A stretch of 64,000 bases of DNA from Propionicicella superfundia DSM 22317 (GCF_000423465.1 NZ_KE384022.1:337176-401175), one strand, 5' to 3'. Positions 53,902 through 63,009 are shown, counted from the stretch's first letter. A program made the numbers and translations. The notes: generated by a model not told the origin, from the letters alone.

Positions 53902-55722
53902 TCAGTCCTCTTTCTCGTACAACGAGTCGATGACGTCACCGTACTGCTTCACCACGACCGCGCGTCGCACCTTCATGTTCGGCGTCACACCGCCGGAGTC
54001 CACGGTCAGCTCGCCGTCGAGGATCGCAAACCGCTTCACGGTCTCCCAGCGTTCGAGCTTCGCGTTGGCCCGGTCGATATGGCTCTGCACGGAGGCGACG
54101 AACTCGGGGTGGGTGATGAGCTGGGAGTAGCTCAGGTCGCCGAGACGATGCCGCGCCGCCCACTTCTCGGCAAGCCCCTGATCCACCGTCAGGAGGGCGG
54201 CGATGTACTTGCGGCCGTCGCCGACCGCGACCACCTGCGAGATGAACGGGATGGTCGCGGCCACGACGCTCTCGACCTTCTGCGGCGCGACGTACTTGCC
54301 GCCGGACGTCTTCAGCAGGTCCTTCTTCCGGTCGGTGATCCGCACGTATCCGTCGGCGTCGAGCTCGCCGATGTCGCCGGTGTGGAACCAGCCGTCCACC
54401 AGGACCTCCGCCGTGAGCTCGGGATCCTTGTGGTAGCCGCGCATCACCCCGGGCCCTTTGAACAGGATCTCGCCGTCGTCGGCGATGCGCACCTCGGTGC
54501 CGGGGGTGGGCGGTCCGACGGTGCCCAGCCGCGGGATGCGGGGCTCGTTCACGGTCGCGACGGCGCTCGTCTCGGTGAGTCCGTAGCCCTCGACGATGAC
54601 GAGACCGGCGGAGAAGAACCACGACTGCACCTGCGTCGAGAGCTTCGCCGAGCCGGAGATGAAGAACCGGATGTTGCCGCCCATCCGCTCCTTCAGCTTC
54701 GAGTACACGAGGCGGTCGGCGAGCCGGTACTGGGCTGCGAGGCGGCGCGGCAGGGGATCGCCGGACAGACGGTAGGGATGCGTCTTGCGGCCGACCGAGA
54801 AGGCCCAGCGGGCGATCCGGCCCTTGACCCCGGTGCGTCCGGTGGAGCTCAGGACGGTGGCGCGCACCTTCTCGAAGATGCGCGGGGCGCCGCACATGAA
54901 CGTCGGCTTCACCTCGCCCAGGTGGTCGACGATCCTGTCGATCCGGCCGTCGACGGCGGACGCGAAGCCGATGGCCGTCTGGCACGCCAGCAGGCACTTG
55001 CCGAACACGTGCGACAGAGGCAGCCACAGGTACTGCAGCGCGTCGTCGGTGATGATCTGCAGGGTGTCGACGGCGAACCCCTCGTAGGTCCAGTTGCTGT
55101 GGGTGAGTTCGACGCCCTTCGGCAGGCCGGTCGTCCCGGAGGTGTAGATGAGGGTCGCGAGCGTGTCCCCGGAGGTCCGGGCGATCGCGGCGGTCACACA
55201 GCCCGGCTCGGCCTCCAGCCTGGCCCGGCCCCGTGCGCGCAGTTGCTCCCAGCTCAGCACGCGCTCGCCGTCCCCCTCGCCCTCCATGAGGACGATGTGG
55301 CGGACGATGGCCTCGAGCCCGGGCGCCGCGTCGACCTTGGCGAGCTGGTCGGGGTTCTCGGCGATGATGATCTGCGATTCGGAGTGGCTCAGGATGTGCT
55401 CGAAGTCGGGCGACTGCGTGGTGGGGTACACCGTCGTCGTGGCGCCGCCTGCACAGTTGATGGCGTAGTCCGCCAGGATCCACTCGATGCGGGTGTTCGC
55501 CGCGATGGCGACCCGTTGCTCGTAGCCGAGACCGAGCGTGAGCAGTCCCGCGGCGAGTTCGTGCGCCTGCTGCTGCGTCTGCGTCCAGGTGAGGCTCACC
55601 CACCGTTCGGCGGCGTCCTTGTAGCGGAACGCCTCATGGAACGGGGTCTTGCGTACCCGCCATGCCAGAGTCTCACCGACGGTCTGAGGTGCGGCTGCCA
55701 GTACTTCCTGCACCGTTGCCAT
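53902..55722 (-). CDS. Long-chain acyl-CoA synthetase (AMP-forming)
   Basis: 606-aa ANL-superfamily ligase that activates a fatty acid with ATP and CoA. The ATP-binding motif is LIYTSGTTGLPKGVELTHSN near residue 190. The adenylate site is EGYGLTETSAV near residue 390, and GWFHTGDIGELDADGYVRIT plus ITDRKKDLLKTSGGKYV follow near residue 450. ATG 55722 is 114 bases from the divergent marR start, and a shared palindrome between them may couple control. The thioesterase gene follows immediately. Confidence 0.93.
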   Translation of the reverse strand: MATVQEVLAAAPQTVGETLAWRVRKTPFHEAFRYKDAAERWVSLTWTQTQQQAHELAAGLLTLGLGYEQRVAIAANTRIEWILADYAINCAGGATTTVYPTTQSPDFEHILSHSESQIIIAENPDQLAKVDAAPGLEAIVRHIVLMEGEGDGERVLSWEQLRARGRARLEAEPGCVTAAIARTSGDTLATLIYTSGTTGLPKGVELTHSNWTYEGFAVDTLQIITDDALQYLWLPLSHVFGKCLLACQTAIGFASAVDGRIDRIVDHLGEVKPTFMCGAPRIFEKVRATVLSSTGRTGVKGRIARWAFSVGRKTHPYRLSGDPLPRRLAAQYRLADRLVYSKLKERMGGNIRFFISGSAKLSTQVQSWFFSAGLVIVEGYGLTETSAVATVNEPRIPRLGTVGPPTPGTEVRIADDGEILFKGPGVMRGYHKDPELTAEVLVDGWFHTGDIGELDADGYVRITDRKKDLLKTSGGKYVAPQKVESVVAATIPFISQVVAVGDGRKYIAALLTVDQGLAEKWAARHRLGDLSYSQLITHPEFVASVQSHIDRANAKLERWETVKRFAILDGELTVDSGGVTPNMKVRRAVVVKQYGDVIDSLYEKED

Positions 55723-55810
55723 GACGATCCCTTTCCTCGCGGGCCCGGGGTGCTGGTCAGCTTAAGTCACAGCGCACCCTCAGCACATCCCGGCACACGC
55801 CTGCAGAAAG

Positions 55811-55830
55811 TTGAACGGTCAATATATGAT
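55811..55830. promoter_or_regulatory. MarR-type operator and leaderless -10 of marR
   Basis: TTGAACGGTCAA at 55811-55822 is an imperfect palindrome of the type bound by actinobacterial MarR regulators. It directly precedes TATGAT (55825-55830), which ends 6 bases before the marR ATG, so the transcript is probably leaderless and autorepressed. The divergent acyl-CoA synthetase may share the site. Confidence 0.5.
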
Positions 55831-55836
55831 GGCGGC

Positions 55837-56295
55837 ATGACAGCAACACGCGACGTCGTCTGGCTCTCCGCGGAACAGCAGCGGGTGTGGCGCTCCTGGC
55901 TGTCCGCGTCTGCCGCGATCAACGAACACCTGAACGAGGAGCTCCGGCCCTTCGGCCTCGACCTCGGCGAATACGAGATCCTCGTCCGCCTCTCCGAGGC
56001 CCCCGAGCGGCAACTGCGCATGTCCGAGCTGGCGGCGTCGGTGCGTCAGTCCCGGTCACGGCTGACCCATGCGGTGTCGCGGCTGGAGAAGAAGGGGATC
56101 GTCGGCCGGACCAACTGTCCGTTCGACGGCCGCGGGGTCATCGCCCACCTGACCGACCCCGGATTCGAGCTTCTCGCCGAGGCCGCCTTCGCCCACGTGC
56201 GGTCGGTGCGGGACGCCTTCGTCGACGTCGTCGACCCCGCCGACTTCGAGGCGCTGGGCCGGGCTATGAACGCCGTCCTCGCTGCGGAAGACTGA
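55837..56295 (+). CDS. MarR-family transcriptional regulator
   Basis: 152-aa winged-helix regulator. The recognition region is LRMSELAASVRQSRSRLTHA near residue 70, and the wing EKKGIVGRTNCPFDGRGVIA follows. It probably binds the palindrome just upstream. Divergent from an acyl-CoA synthetase and 4 bases before a FAD/Fe-S dehydrogenase, it may regulate both. ATG 55837 follows TATGAT with 6 bases between. Confidence 0.9.
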   Translation: MTATRDVVWLSAEQQRVWRSWLSASAAINEHLNEELRPFGLDLGEYEILVRLSEAPERQLRMSELAASVRQSRSRLTHAVSRLEKKGIVGRTNCPFDGRGVIAHLTDPGFELLAEAAFAHVRSVRDAFVDVVDPADFEALGRAMNAVLAAED

Positions 56296-56299
56296 CCAT

Positions 56300-59131
56300 G
56301 TGGACGTCCTCGGCGCGCTGAACACCCGGCTCGAATCGGCTCTCGGCCGATCGGCCGACTCCTCCCCGCTCGCGCGTGCCCTGTACTCCTCGGACGCCTC
56401 CATCTACCGCGTCCTGCCCACCGCGGTCCTCGCTCCGCGCGACGACACCGAACTCGCCGCGGCCGTCGCCGCCGCGACCGCAGAAGGGCTCCCCGTCACC
56501 GCCCGCGGCGCGGGGACGTCCTGCTGCGGCAACGCGATCGGCCCCGGTCTCGTCCTCGACCTCTCCCGGCATCTCACACGCATCGGCCCCGTCGACCCCG
56601 AGGCGCGGACGGTCACCGTCCAGCCCGGCGCCGTGCAGGCGGCGGTGCAGCGCGCGGCCCTGCCGCACGGGCTGCGGTTCGGGCCCGACCCGTCGACGGC
56701 CGACCGGTGCACGCTCGGCGGCATGATCGGCAACAACGCGTGCGGCCCTCGCGCGCTCGGTTATGGACGGACGTCCGACAACGTCGAATCGGTCACCGTC
56801 GTCCTCGCCACCGGAGACCGGATGACGCTCGGCCCCGGGTCCCCGGCGCCCGCGCCCCTGGCGACGGCCCTGGCGGGGATCGCCCGCGACGGCGCCGACG
56901 TCATTGCCCGCGAGTTCGGGCGATTCAGCCGCCAGATCTCGGGGTACGCGCTCGACCGGCTCGCCGCCGGAGACCTGCCCGGCCTGATCGTCGGCTCGGA
57001 GGGGACGCTCGGGATCGTCACGTCCGCCACGATCCGGCTGGTCCGCGACGCACCGGTGAAGACCACCGTCGTTCTCGGGTATCCGTCGATGGCCGCCGCC
57101 GCCGACGACATCGCGACCGTCCTGCGCATGGAGCCGACTGCCTGCGAGGGGCTGGACGACCGGATCGTCGACGTCGTCCGCCGTCGCGGATTGCCCGTGC
57201 CGGACCTGCCCGCCGGTGCGGGCTGGAACATCGTCGAGCTGACCGGGAACGACGACGCCGAGGTGGCCGACCGCGCCCGGCGCCTGGTCGCCGAGGCGCA
57301 CGCGGACGAGGGCTGGGCGCTGCCCGCCGGGGCCCAGGCCCTTGCCATCTGGCGGATTCGCGCTGATGGCGCCGGGTTGGCCTCGGTCGCGTTCGAACGC
57401 CGCGCGTACGCGGGGTGGGAGGATGCCGCCGTCCCGCCGCACCGCCTCGGGGCGTACCTGCGGGATTTCGACGCCCTGCTCGCCGAGCACGGGCTCCGCG
57501 GCCTGCCGTACGGGCACTTCGGGGACGGCTGCGTCCACTGTCGCATCGACTTCCCGCTCATCCACGCGGACGGGACGGGGCGCTTCGGCCGGTTCCTGGC
57601 CGACGCCGCCGATCTCGTCGCCTCCCACGGCGGGTCGCTGTCGGGCGAGCACGGCGACGGCCGGGCACGGTCGGCGCTGCTGGACCGGATGTACAGCCCG
57701 GCCGCGATGGACCTGATGCGCCGGGTGAAGACCGCCTTCGATCCCGAGAACCTGCTCAACCCGGGCGTCCTCGTGGGCCCCGCCGGTACGACGGGCTCCG
57801 CACCGCCCACGGCCGACGTGCGCGACACCGTCCTGATCGATGCACCCCTGGCAGCCTCGCACCCGCGGTTCGCCGAGGACGTCCATCGCTGCTCCGGTGT
57901 GGGGAGATGCCTGGTGGACGACACGGGCCGCGGCGGGGTGATGTGCCCGTCCTACCAGGCGACGGGCCGCGAGCAGGATTCGACGCGGGGACGCGCACGG
58001 GTGCTGCAGGAGATGATCGCCGGCTCCGTCGTCACGGACGGCTGGGCGGCGCCCGAGGTGCGCGAGGCGCTCGACCTGTGCCTCGCATGCAAGGGCTGCG
58101 CGCGCGAATGCCCCACGGGGACCGACATGGCGGCGTACAAGTCGCAGGTGCTGTACGAGGCGTACCGGGGCCGATTGCGGCCCGTGTCCCACGTGTCCAT
58201 GGGGTGGCTGCCCCTGTGGGGCCGGGTCATCTCCCGCGCCGGGCTCTCCGGGATCGTCAACAGGGTGACCGCCTCGGCCGCCGCTCCCGTCGTGACGCGG
58301 CTGGCCGGCGTCGACCGGCGGCGGTCGCTTCCCCGGTTCGCCGCGGGACGAGCGGCGTCGCGGGCGGCGACGCGTGCGGCGACCGGGCCTCGGGTGGCGA
58401 TGCGTGACGCGACCGGGCCCCGGGTGGCGATCTGGATCGACTCGTGGACCGATTCCTTCGCCGGGTCGCACGCCGAGGATGTCGCGACCGTCCTCGCGGC
58501 GGCGGGGTTCTCCCCCGAGTTCCTGACCGCGACGGCATGCTGCGGGCTGCCGTGGATCACGACCGGGCAACGCCCTCGCGCCGCCCGGGAGCTCCGCCGC
58601 GCCCGAGCGGCGCTGCTGCCGGTGGTGCGCGCGGGCGTCCCCGTCGTGGCGACCGAGCCGTCGTGCCTTGCCGTGTGGCGTTCCGACGCCGCCGACCTGC
58701 TGCCCGGCGACGAGACCGCCGAGGTCGCGGCCGGCGTCCGGTCGCTGGCGGAGTTCCTGGACGACGCGGGGTGGCGGCCGCCCAGCCTGGCCGGACGCAC
58801 CCTGGTCGTGCAGCCGCACTGTCATCAGCGGGCCGTCGTGGGCTGGGAGGCGGACGCCCGGCTGCTGACCGCCACCGGGGCCGAGGTCGTGACGGTCGGA
58901 GGGTGCTGCGGGCTCGCGGGCAACTTCGGGTTCGAGCGAGGGCACTACGACGTGTCGGTGGCCGTCGCCCGGCACGACCTGCTGCCGGCCCTGGAGGCCC
59001 ACCCCGACGCGATCTTCGTCGGGGACGGCTTCTCGTGCCGCACGCAGGTGTCCGATCTGACCGGACGTCCCGTCGCCACGCTCGCGCAGGTTCTTGCCGC
59101 GGAGCTGCGGGGGTCCGAATCCGCCGGCTAA
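56300..59131 (+). CDS. FAD-binding/Fe-S fusion oxidoreductase (D-lactate dehydrogenase-like)
   Basis: 943-aa fusion of a GlcD-type flavoprotein and a GlcF-type iron-sulfur part. The FAD domain has VTARGAGTSCCGNAIGPGLV near residue 68 and GGMIGNNACGPRALGYGRTS near 140. Ferredoxin motifs are CSGVGRCLVD and CLACKGCARECP (about 533-615). Two CCG domains (ATACCGLPW, VGGCCGLAGNFGFE) follow and are usual in lactate or glycolate quinone oxidoreductases. D-lactate or another 2-hydroxy acid is the likely substrate. The start is GTG 56300, four bases after the marR stop. The linker near residue 690 carries a duplicated ATGPRVA unit. Confidence 0.88.
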   Translation: MDVLGALNTRLESALGRSADSSPLARALYSSDASIYRVLPTAVLAPRDDTELAAAVAAATAEGLPVTARGAGTSCCGNAIGPGLVLDLSRHLTRIGPVDPEARTVTVQPGAVQAAVQRAALPHGLRFGPDPSTADRCTLGGMIGNNACGPRALGYGRTSDNVESVTVVLATGDRMTLGPGSPAPAPLATALAGIARDGADVIAREFGRFSRQISGYALDRLAAGDLPGLIVGSEGTLGIVTSATIRLVRDAPVKTTVVLGYPSMAAAADDIATVLRMEPTACEGLDDRIVDVVRRRGLPVPDLPAGAGWNIVELTGNDDAEVADRARRLVAEAHADEGWALPAGAQALAIWRIRADGAGLASVAFERRAYAGWEDAAVPPHRLGAYLRDFDALLAEHGLRGLPYGHFGDGCVHCRIDFPLIHADGTGRFGRFLADAADLVASHGGSLSGEHGDGRARSALLDRMYSPAAMDLMRRVKTAFDPENLLNPGVLVGPAGTTGSAPPTADVRDTVLIDAPLAASHPRFAEDVHRCSGVGRCLVDDTGRGGVMCPSYQATGREQDSTRGRARVLQEMIAGSVVTDGWAAPEVREALDLCLACKGCARECPTGTDMAAYKSQVLYEAYRGRLRPVSHVSMGWLPLWGRVISRAGLSGIVNRVTASAAAPVVTRLAGVDRRRSLPRFAAGRAASRAATRAATGPRVAMRDATGPRVAIWIDSWTDSFAGSHAEDVATVLAAAGFSPEFLTATACCGLPWITTGQRPRAARELRRARAALLPVVRAGVPVVATEPSCLAVWRSDAADLLPGDETAEVAAGVRSLAEFLDDAGWRPPSLAGRTLVVQPHCHQRAVVGWEADARLLTATGAEVVTVGGCCGLAGNFGFERGHYDVSVAVARHDLLPALEAHPDAIFVGDGFSCRTQVSDLTGRPVATLAQVLAAELRGSESAG

Positions 59132-59156
59132 TCCCCCGCCCCCTCCCCGCCCCTCC

Positions 59157-59249
59157 CGCCGAACGCTCCGATCCCCCCGCCCCCTCCCGCCGAACGCTCC
59201 GAAACTGCCGGAATTTCCCCGAATTCCGCCAGTTCCGGAGCGCTCGCCG
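59157..59249. repeat. Family A palindromic repeat, copy A2 with an extra half arm
   Basis: A half arm CGCCGAACGCTCCG at 59157-59170 is followed by the full copy. The full left arm starts at 59188 (CGCCGAACGCTCCG then a then AACTGCCGGAATT) and pairs with 59222-59249 with several mismatches. It is the upstream flank of the DUF559 gene at 59394. The remaining bases to 59393 show no gene. Confidence 0.8.
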
Positions 59250-59393
59250 CGAGAATCGGCAGCGCCAGGCCCACCCTCCGAGCCGGGCTCTCCGGTTGTG
59301 AGCCGGCCGCCCAGATTGTGGACAACGATCTGCGCCGTCCACCGATGGCTCTCGACGGCGTCGCGGCGCGTCCCGGACGTGTTTCCTCGGACC

Positions 59394-60455
59394 ATGCACG
59401 TCCTCGCACAGCCGCACGACCGGCGCCCCGACCCCGTCCTCGACTCGCCGCTCGGGGGTCTTGCCCGTGAGCAGCACGGCCTGCTCACCCGACGGCAGTG
59501 CCTCGCCCACGGGTTGACCGACGGCGTCGTCGCCCGCCGGATCGCCCGTGGCCACTGGGCCCGGCCCGCTCGCGGCCTCGTGGACACCGGGCTCGTCGCA
59601 GACCGCTCTCCCGACGGTGTCGCGCGTCGAGGCGTCGTCCTGTCGCTGCTGTCCCAAGGGCCCGGCGCCGTCGCCGTCGGCCCGTCGGCGCTTCTCCTCC
59701 ATGGCGTCTGGGGAGTCCCCCACCCGCTCACGCCGCAGGCGGCGCAGGTCCGCGCCACGAAGCGGGAGCCGCCCCGCGGTGCGCGGAGTCGCAGGTTCCG
59801 CACAGCGGGACGCGTGGTCGAGGTCGGTGGCCTGCTCGCGGTCGATCCGGTGCTGGCGCTCGCGCAGACGGTGGTCGAGGCGGGACCGACGTCCGCGCTC
59901 GGGCTCCTGGATTCCGCGCTGCACCGCCGTATCCTCCAGCCCGAAGAGCTCGACGACGTCCGGTCTCTGGCCAGGGGCCGACGCGGCGTGCGCTCCATCG
60001 CGCAGGTGTGGCCCCTGATCGACGCACGCCGGGAATCCCCGCTGGAATCGTGGGCGTACTACGACCTCTGGTCTGCGGGACTGTGCCCGACCGATGTCCA
60101 GATCACGATCGGGGACGCTCACGGGCAGGTCCTCGCGCGCTGCGACATGGGCTACCTGCTGGACGACGGGACCTGGCTGATGGTCGAGCTCGACGGGCGC
60201 GACTTCCACACGGGTGCCGTCGCGCTGACGCACGACTATGCCCGCGGCAACGACCTCAGCCTGGCCGGCGGCATGAGGGTGATCCGCTTCGTCGCAGAGC
60301 AGCTCGGCTGGGACGGCCCGATGGTCCGCACGATCCGGCAGCACCTGCGAACGAGAAGCTGGGCTCCGCCGCGTCCCCGAACCCTTGACCTTGCATCCCG
60401 CATCCCACCCAACGCTCCAGAACTGCCGGAATTCGGAGAGAATCCGGCTGTTTGA
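59394..60455 (+). CDS. AbiEi-like plus DUF559-type nuclease protein, flanked by family A repeats
   Basis: 353-aa protein of the same broad type as 49655-50638. The N-terminal part (LAREQHGLLTRRQCLAHGLT, VARRIARGHWARPARGLVDT) resembles the AbiEi-type DNA-binding segment. A central HTH-linked region follows (AVGPSALLLHGVWGVPHP). The C-terminal part is PD-(D/E)XK-like: ESWAYYDLW, Asp in CDMGYLL, the E-x-D pair in MVELDGRDFH, and DYARGNDLSLAGGMRVIRFV. The last 14 codons (PPNAPELPEFGENPAV and stop) are encoded by repeat copy A3. ATG 59394 is the best start; an in-frame GTG is 15 bases upstream. Confidence 0.72.
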   Translation: MHVLAQPHDRRPDPVLDSPLGGLAREQHGLLTRRQCLAHGLTDGVVARRIARGHWARPARGLVDTGLVADRSPDGVARRGVVLSLLSQGPGAVAVGPSALLLHGVWGVPHPLTPQAAQVRATKREPPRGARSRRFRTAGRVVEVGGLLAVDPVLALAQTVVEAGPTSALGLLDSALHRRILQPEELDDVRSLARGRRGVRSIAQVWPLIDARRESPLESWAYYDLWSAGLCPTDVQITIGDAHGQVLARCDMGYLLDDGTWLMVELDGRDFHTGAVALTHDYARGNDLSLAGGMRVIRFVAEQLGWDGPMVRTIRQHLRTRSWAPPRPRTLDLASRIPPNAPELPEFGENPAV

Positions 60456-60485
60456 GAGCACTCGCCGAAAGAGAGCGTTCCGGCG
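60411..60485. repeat. Family A palindromic repeat, copy A3
   Basis: Left arm AACGCTCCAGAACTGCCGG at 60411-60429. The partly degraded right arm starts near 60444 (CCGGCTGTTTGAGAGC), and an extra GAGAGCGTTC lies at 60471-60480. It contains the stop codon (60453-60455) and last codons of the DUF559 gene and ends 23 bases before the DinB-like gene. Confidence 0.7.
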
Positions 60486-60507
60486 ACCGAGGGTGCAGGA
60501 TGGAACC

Positions 60508-61050
60508 ATGCGGACAACCCAACTGGTGCTCGACTCACTGGGCCGGGTACACGAACTGATCCCCGCCGTCCTCGACGGTCTCACCACCGAGGACGTCCTG
60601 TGGCGTCCCGATCCCGGCGCCAACTCCATCGGCTGGCTCATCTGGCATCTCACCCGCGCCGAGGACGCGATCGTGAGCCACATCGCCGGTGCCGAGCAGG
60701 AGTGGGACACGGGCAAGTGGAACGAGACCTTCGGCCTGCCGTATGCGGCACCCGGCGGGGGATTCGGCATGTCCGCCGAGGACGTCGGCCGGTTCACCGT
60801 CCCGGATCCGGACGTCCTGCGACAGTATGCCGAGGCCGTCGGCGCGCTCGCGGGCGAGGTCGTCTCAAAGCTGACCGATGCGGATCTCGACCGGGTCATC
60901 GACACCACCTACACACCGCCGGTCACGCTCGGCGTGCGGCTGGTGTCGGTCATGGTCGAGACCGCCCAGCACATCGGACAGGCGGCGTACCTCAAGGGCA
61001 TGCGCGAGCGGGCCACCGGAACTGCCTCGGCCTGGCACGGATACGTATGA
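60508..61050 (+). CDS. DinB-superfamily (DUF664) protein
   Basis: 180-aa helical-bundle protein with the metal-binding histidines typical of DinB-like enzymes: H48 in LIWHLTRAEDA, H58 in IVSHIAGAEQEW and H158 in ETAQHIGQAAYLKGM. Relatives include mycothiol-dependent transferases and maleylpyruvate isomerases. The exact substrate is unknown. ATG 60508 follows GGTGCAGGATGG. It lies between repeat copies A3 and A4. Confidence 0.82.
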   Translation: MRTTQLVLDSLGRVHELIPAVLDGLTTEDVLWRPDPGANSIGWLIWHLTRAEDAIVSHIAGAEQEWDTGKWNETFGLPYAAPGGGFGMSAEDVGRFTVPDPDVLRQYAEAVGALAGEVVSKLTDADLDRVIDTTYTPPVTLGVRLVSVMVETAQHIGQAAYLKGMRERATGTASAWHGYV

Positions 61051-61052
61051 CC

Positions 61053-61114
61053 CGCCGAACGCTCCGATTCCCGCGAATTCTGGCGAGTTTCCGCAGGAAG
61101 GGGAGCGTTCGGTG
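61053..61114. repeat. Family A palindromic repeat, copy A4 (degenerate)
   Basis: Outer arms CGCCGAACGCTCC at 61053-61065 and GGAGCGTTCGGTG at 61102-61114 pair over 13 positions with one mismatch. The inner part is diverged (GCGAATTCTGGCGAGTTTCC). It starts 2 bases after the DinB stop. Confidence 0.7.
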
Positions 61115-61251
61115 ACGCCTGTGTCCCCTCGACATGGACGAAGCCGAGTTGTTGAACTGCCTTACCACGCTAGGCGCGTTCCGGGATCCCACGACACGAG
61201 CGCTCAGGGACCCGTAGCGCTTCTTGGGCGTTCGCCGCGTCAGGCCGGCGC

Positions 61252-61281
61252 TGGCATAATGGGCGGGCGTACCCGCCCATT
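61252..61281 (+). promoter_or_regulatory. Extended -10 promoter and 5' hairpin of ettA
   Basis: TGGCATAAT at 61252-61260 is an extended -10 element (TGn before CATAAT). Overlapping and just after it is a perfect 10-bp stem: AATGGGCGGG at 61258-61267 with its complement at 61272-61281 around a 4-base loop. The mRNA would begin inside the stem, 25-40 bases before the ettA ATG. It may stabilise the 5' end or act as a control element. Confidence 0.5.
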
Positions 61282-61305
61282 CGCGAAGCAGAGGTCACAC
61301 CACAC

Positions 61306-62988
61306 ATGCCAGAGTTCGTCTTCACCATGCACAACGTCCGCAAGAAGCTGGGCGAGAAGGTGGTCCTGGACAACGTCACCCTGTCGTTCTACGAGGACGC
61401 CAAGATCGGCGTGGTCGGCCCGAACGGCGCCGGCAAGTCGACCCTGCTGAAGATCATGGCCGGGCTGCTCACGCCCGACAACGGCGATGCCGCGCTCGCC
61501 AAGGACAAGACCGTCGGCATCCTGCTCCAGGAGCCCCCGCTGACCGAGGGGAAGACCGTCCTGGAGAACGTCGAGGAGGCCGTCCACGACACACTCGGCA
61601 AGCTGCGGCGGTTCAACGAGGTGTCGGAGGCGTTGGGCGACCCCGACGCCGACTACGACGCGCTCCTGGCCGAGATGGGCGAACTGCAGACCGAGCTCGA
61701 TCATCGCAACGCGTGGGATCTGGACTCCCAGCTCGAACAGGCCATGGACGCGCTGCGCTGCCCGCCCGGCGACGCGATGGTGGACGTGCTGTCGGGCGGT
61801 GAACGGCGACGGGTGGCCCTGTGCAAGCTGCTGTTGCAGCAGCCCGATCTGCTCCTGCTGGACGAGCCCACCAACCACCTGGACGCCGAGTCGGTCGCCT
61901 GGCTCGAGGGACATCTGAAGGCGTACCCCGGAGCCGTCCTCGCGGTCACCCACGATCGGTACTTCCTGGACAACGTGGCCGAGTGGATCTGCGAGGTGGA
62001 CCGCGGCAAGCTCCACCCGTACGAGGGCAACTACTCGACCTACCTCGACACGAAGAAGGCACGTCTCCAGGTCGAGGGCCGCAAGGACGCCAAGCGCGCC
62101 AAGATCCTCGAACGCGAACTCGAATGGGTCCGTTCCAACCCGAAGGCCCGGCAGGCGAAGAACCGCGCCCGGCTCGCCCGCTACGAGGAGCTGGCCGCCG
62201 AGGCCGAGCGCAACCGCAAGCTCGATTTCGAGGAGATCAACATCCCGGCCGGTCCCCGGCTGGGCAGCGTCGTCCTCGAAGCCGACACGCTCACGAAGGG
62301 CTTCGACGACCGCGTCCTGATCGAGAATCTCAGCTTCACTCTCCCGCGCGCGGGGATCGTGGGCGTGATCGGCCCGAACGGCGTCGGCAAGACCACCCTG
62401 TTCAAGATGATCGTCGGCGAGGAGTCGCCCGACTCGGGCACGCTCCGGGTCGGTGACACCGTGACGTTCTCCTATGTCGACCAGAGCCGCGCCGGTATCG
62501 ACCCCGACAAGAACGTCTGGGAAGTCGTGTCGGACGGCCTGGATCACATCAAGGTCGCGAGCTTCGAGATGCCGTCACGTGCGTACGTGGCCTCGTTCGG
62601 GTTCAAGGGCCCCGACCAGCAGAAGCCTGCCGGAGTGCTCTCGGGCGGTGAGCGCAACCGTCTCAACCTGGCGCTCACCCTGAAGATGGGCGGCAACGTC
62701 CTGCTGCTGGACGAGCCCACCAACGACCTGGACGTCGAGACGCTCCAGTCGCTGGAGGACGCCCTCCTCGAGTTTCCCGGGTGCGCGGTCGTGATCTCCC
62801 ACGACCGGTGGTTCCTGGACCGGGTCGCCACCCACATCCTCGCCTGGGAGGGCGATGAGGAGGACGGGGCGAAGTGGTTCTGGTTCGAGGGGAACTTCGC
62901 CGACTACGAAGAGAACAAGGTCGCCCGGCTGGGCGTCGACGCGGCGCGCCCGCACCGCGCCACGCACCGCCGCCTGACCCGGGACTGA
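61306..62988 (+). CDS. ettA: Energy-dependent translational throttle protein EttA (ABC-F)
   Basis: 560-aa cytosolic ABC-F ATPase with two nucleotide-binding domains that gates the first peptide-bond step according to the ATP/ADP ratio. The first Walker A is GPNGAGKST and its signature VLSGGERRRVALCKL; the second Walker A is GPNGVGKTT and its signature VLSGGERNRLNLAL. The charged linker (EGRKDAKRAKILERELEWVR) and the EttA arm region are present. GAGG precedes ATG 61306 by 10 bases. The only difference from standard EttA is a short Arg-rich C-terminal end (RPHRATHRRLTRD). Confidence 0.95.
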   Translation: MPEFVFTMHNVRKKLGEKVVLDNVTLSFYEDAKIGVVGPNGAGKSTLLKIMAGLLTPDNGDAALAKDKTVGILLQEPPLTEGKTVLENVEEAVHDTLGKLRRFNEVSEALGDPDADYDALLAEMGELQTELDHRNAWDLDSQLEQAMDALRCPPGDAMVDVLSGGERRRVALCKLLLQQPDLLLLDEPTNHLDAESVAWLEGHLKAYPGAVLAVTHDRYFLDNVAEWICEVDRGKLHPYEGNYSTYLDTKKARLQVEGRKDAKRAKILERELEWVRSNPKARQAKNRARLARYEELAAEAERNRKLDFEEINIPAGPRLGSVVLEADTLTKGFDDRVLIENLSFTLPRAGIVGVIGPNGVGKTTLFKMIVGEESPDSGTLRVGDTVTFSYVDQSRAGIDPDKNVWEVVSDGLDHIKVASFEMPSRAYVASFGFKGPDQQKPAGVLSGGERNRLNLALTLKMGGNVLLLDEPTNDLDVETLQSLEDALLEFPGCAVVISHDRWFLDRVATHILAWEGDEEDGAKWFWFEGNFADYEENKVARLGVDAARPHRATHRRLTRD

Positions 62989-63009
62989 GCCTCCGCCGGA
63001 CGACTGAGC

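Noticed and set aside
56264-59998. 1200-codon minus-strand open frame across the FAD/Fe-S fusion gene
   Set aside because: It is a shadow of the GC-rich coding strand, with no start region or domain.
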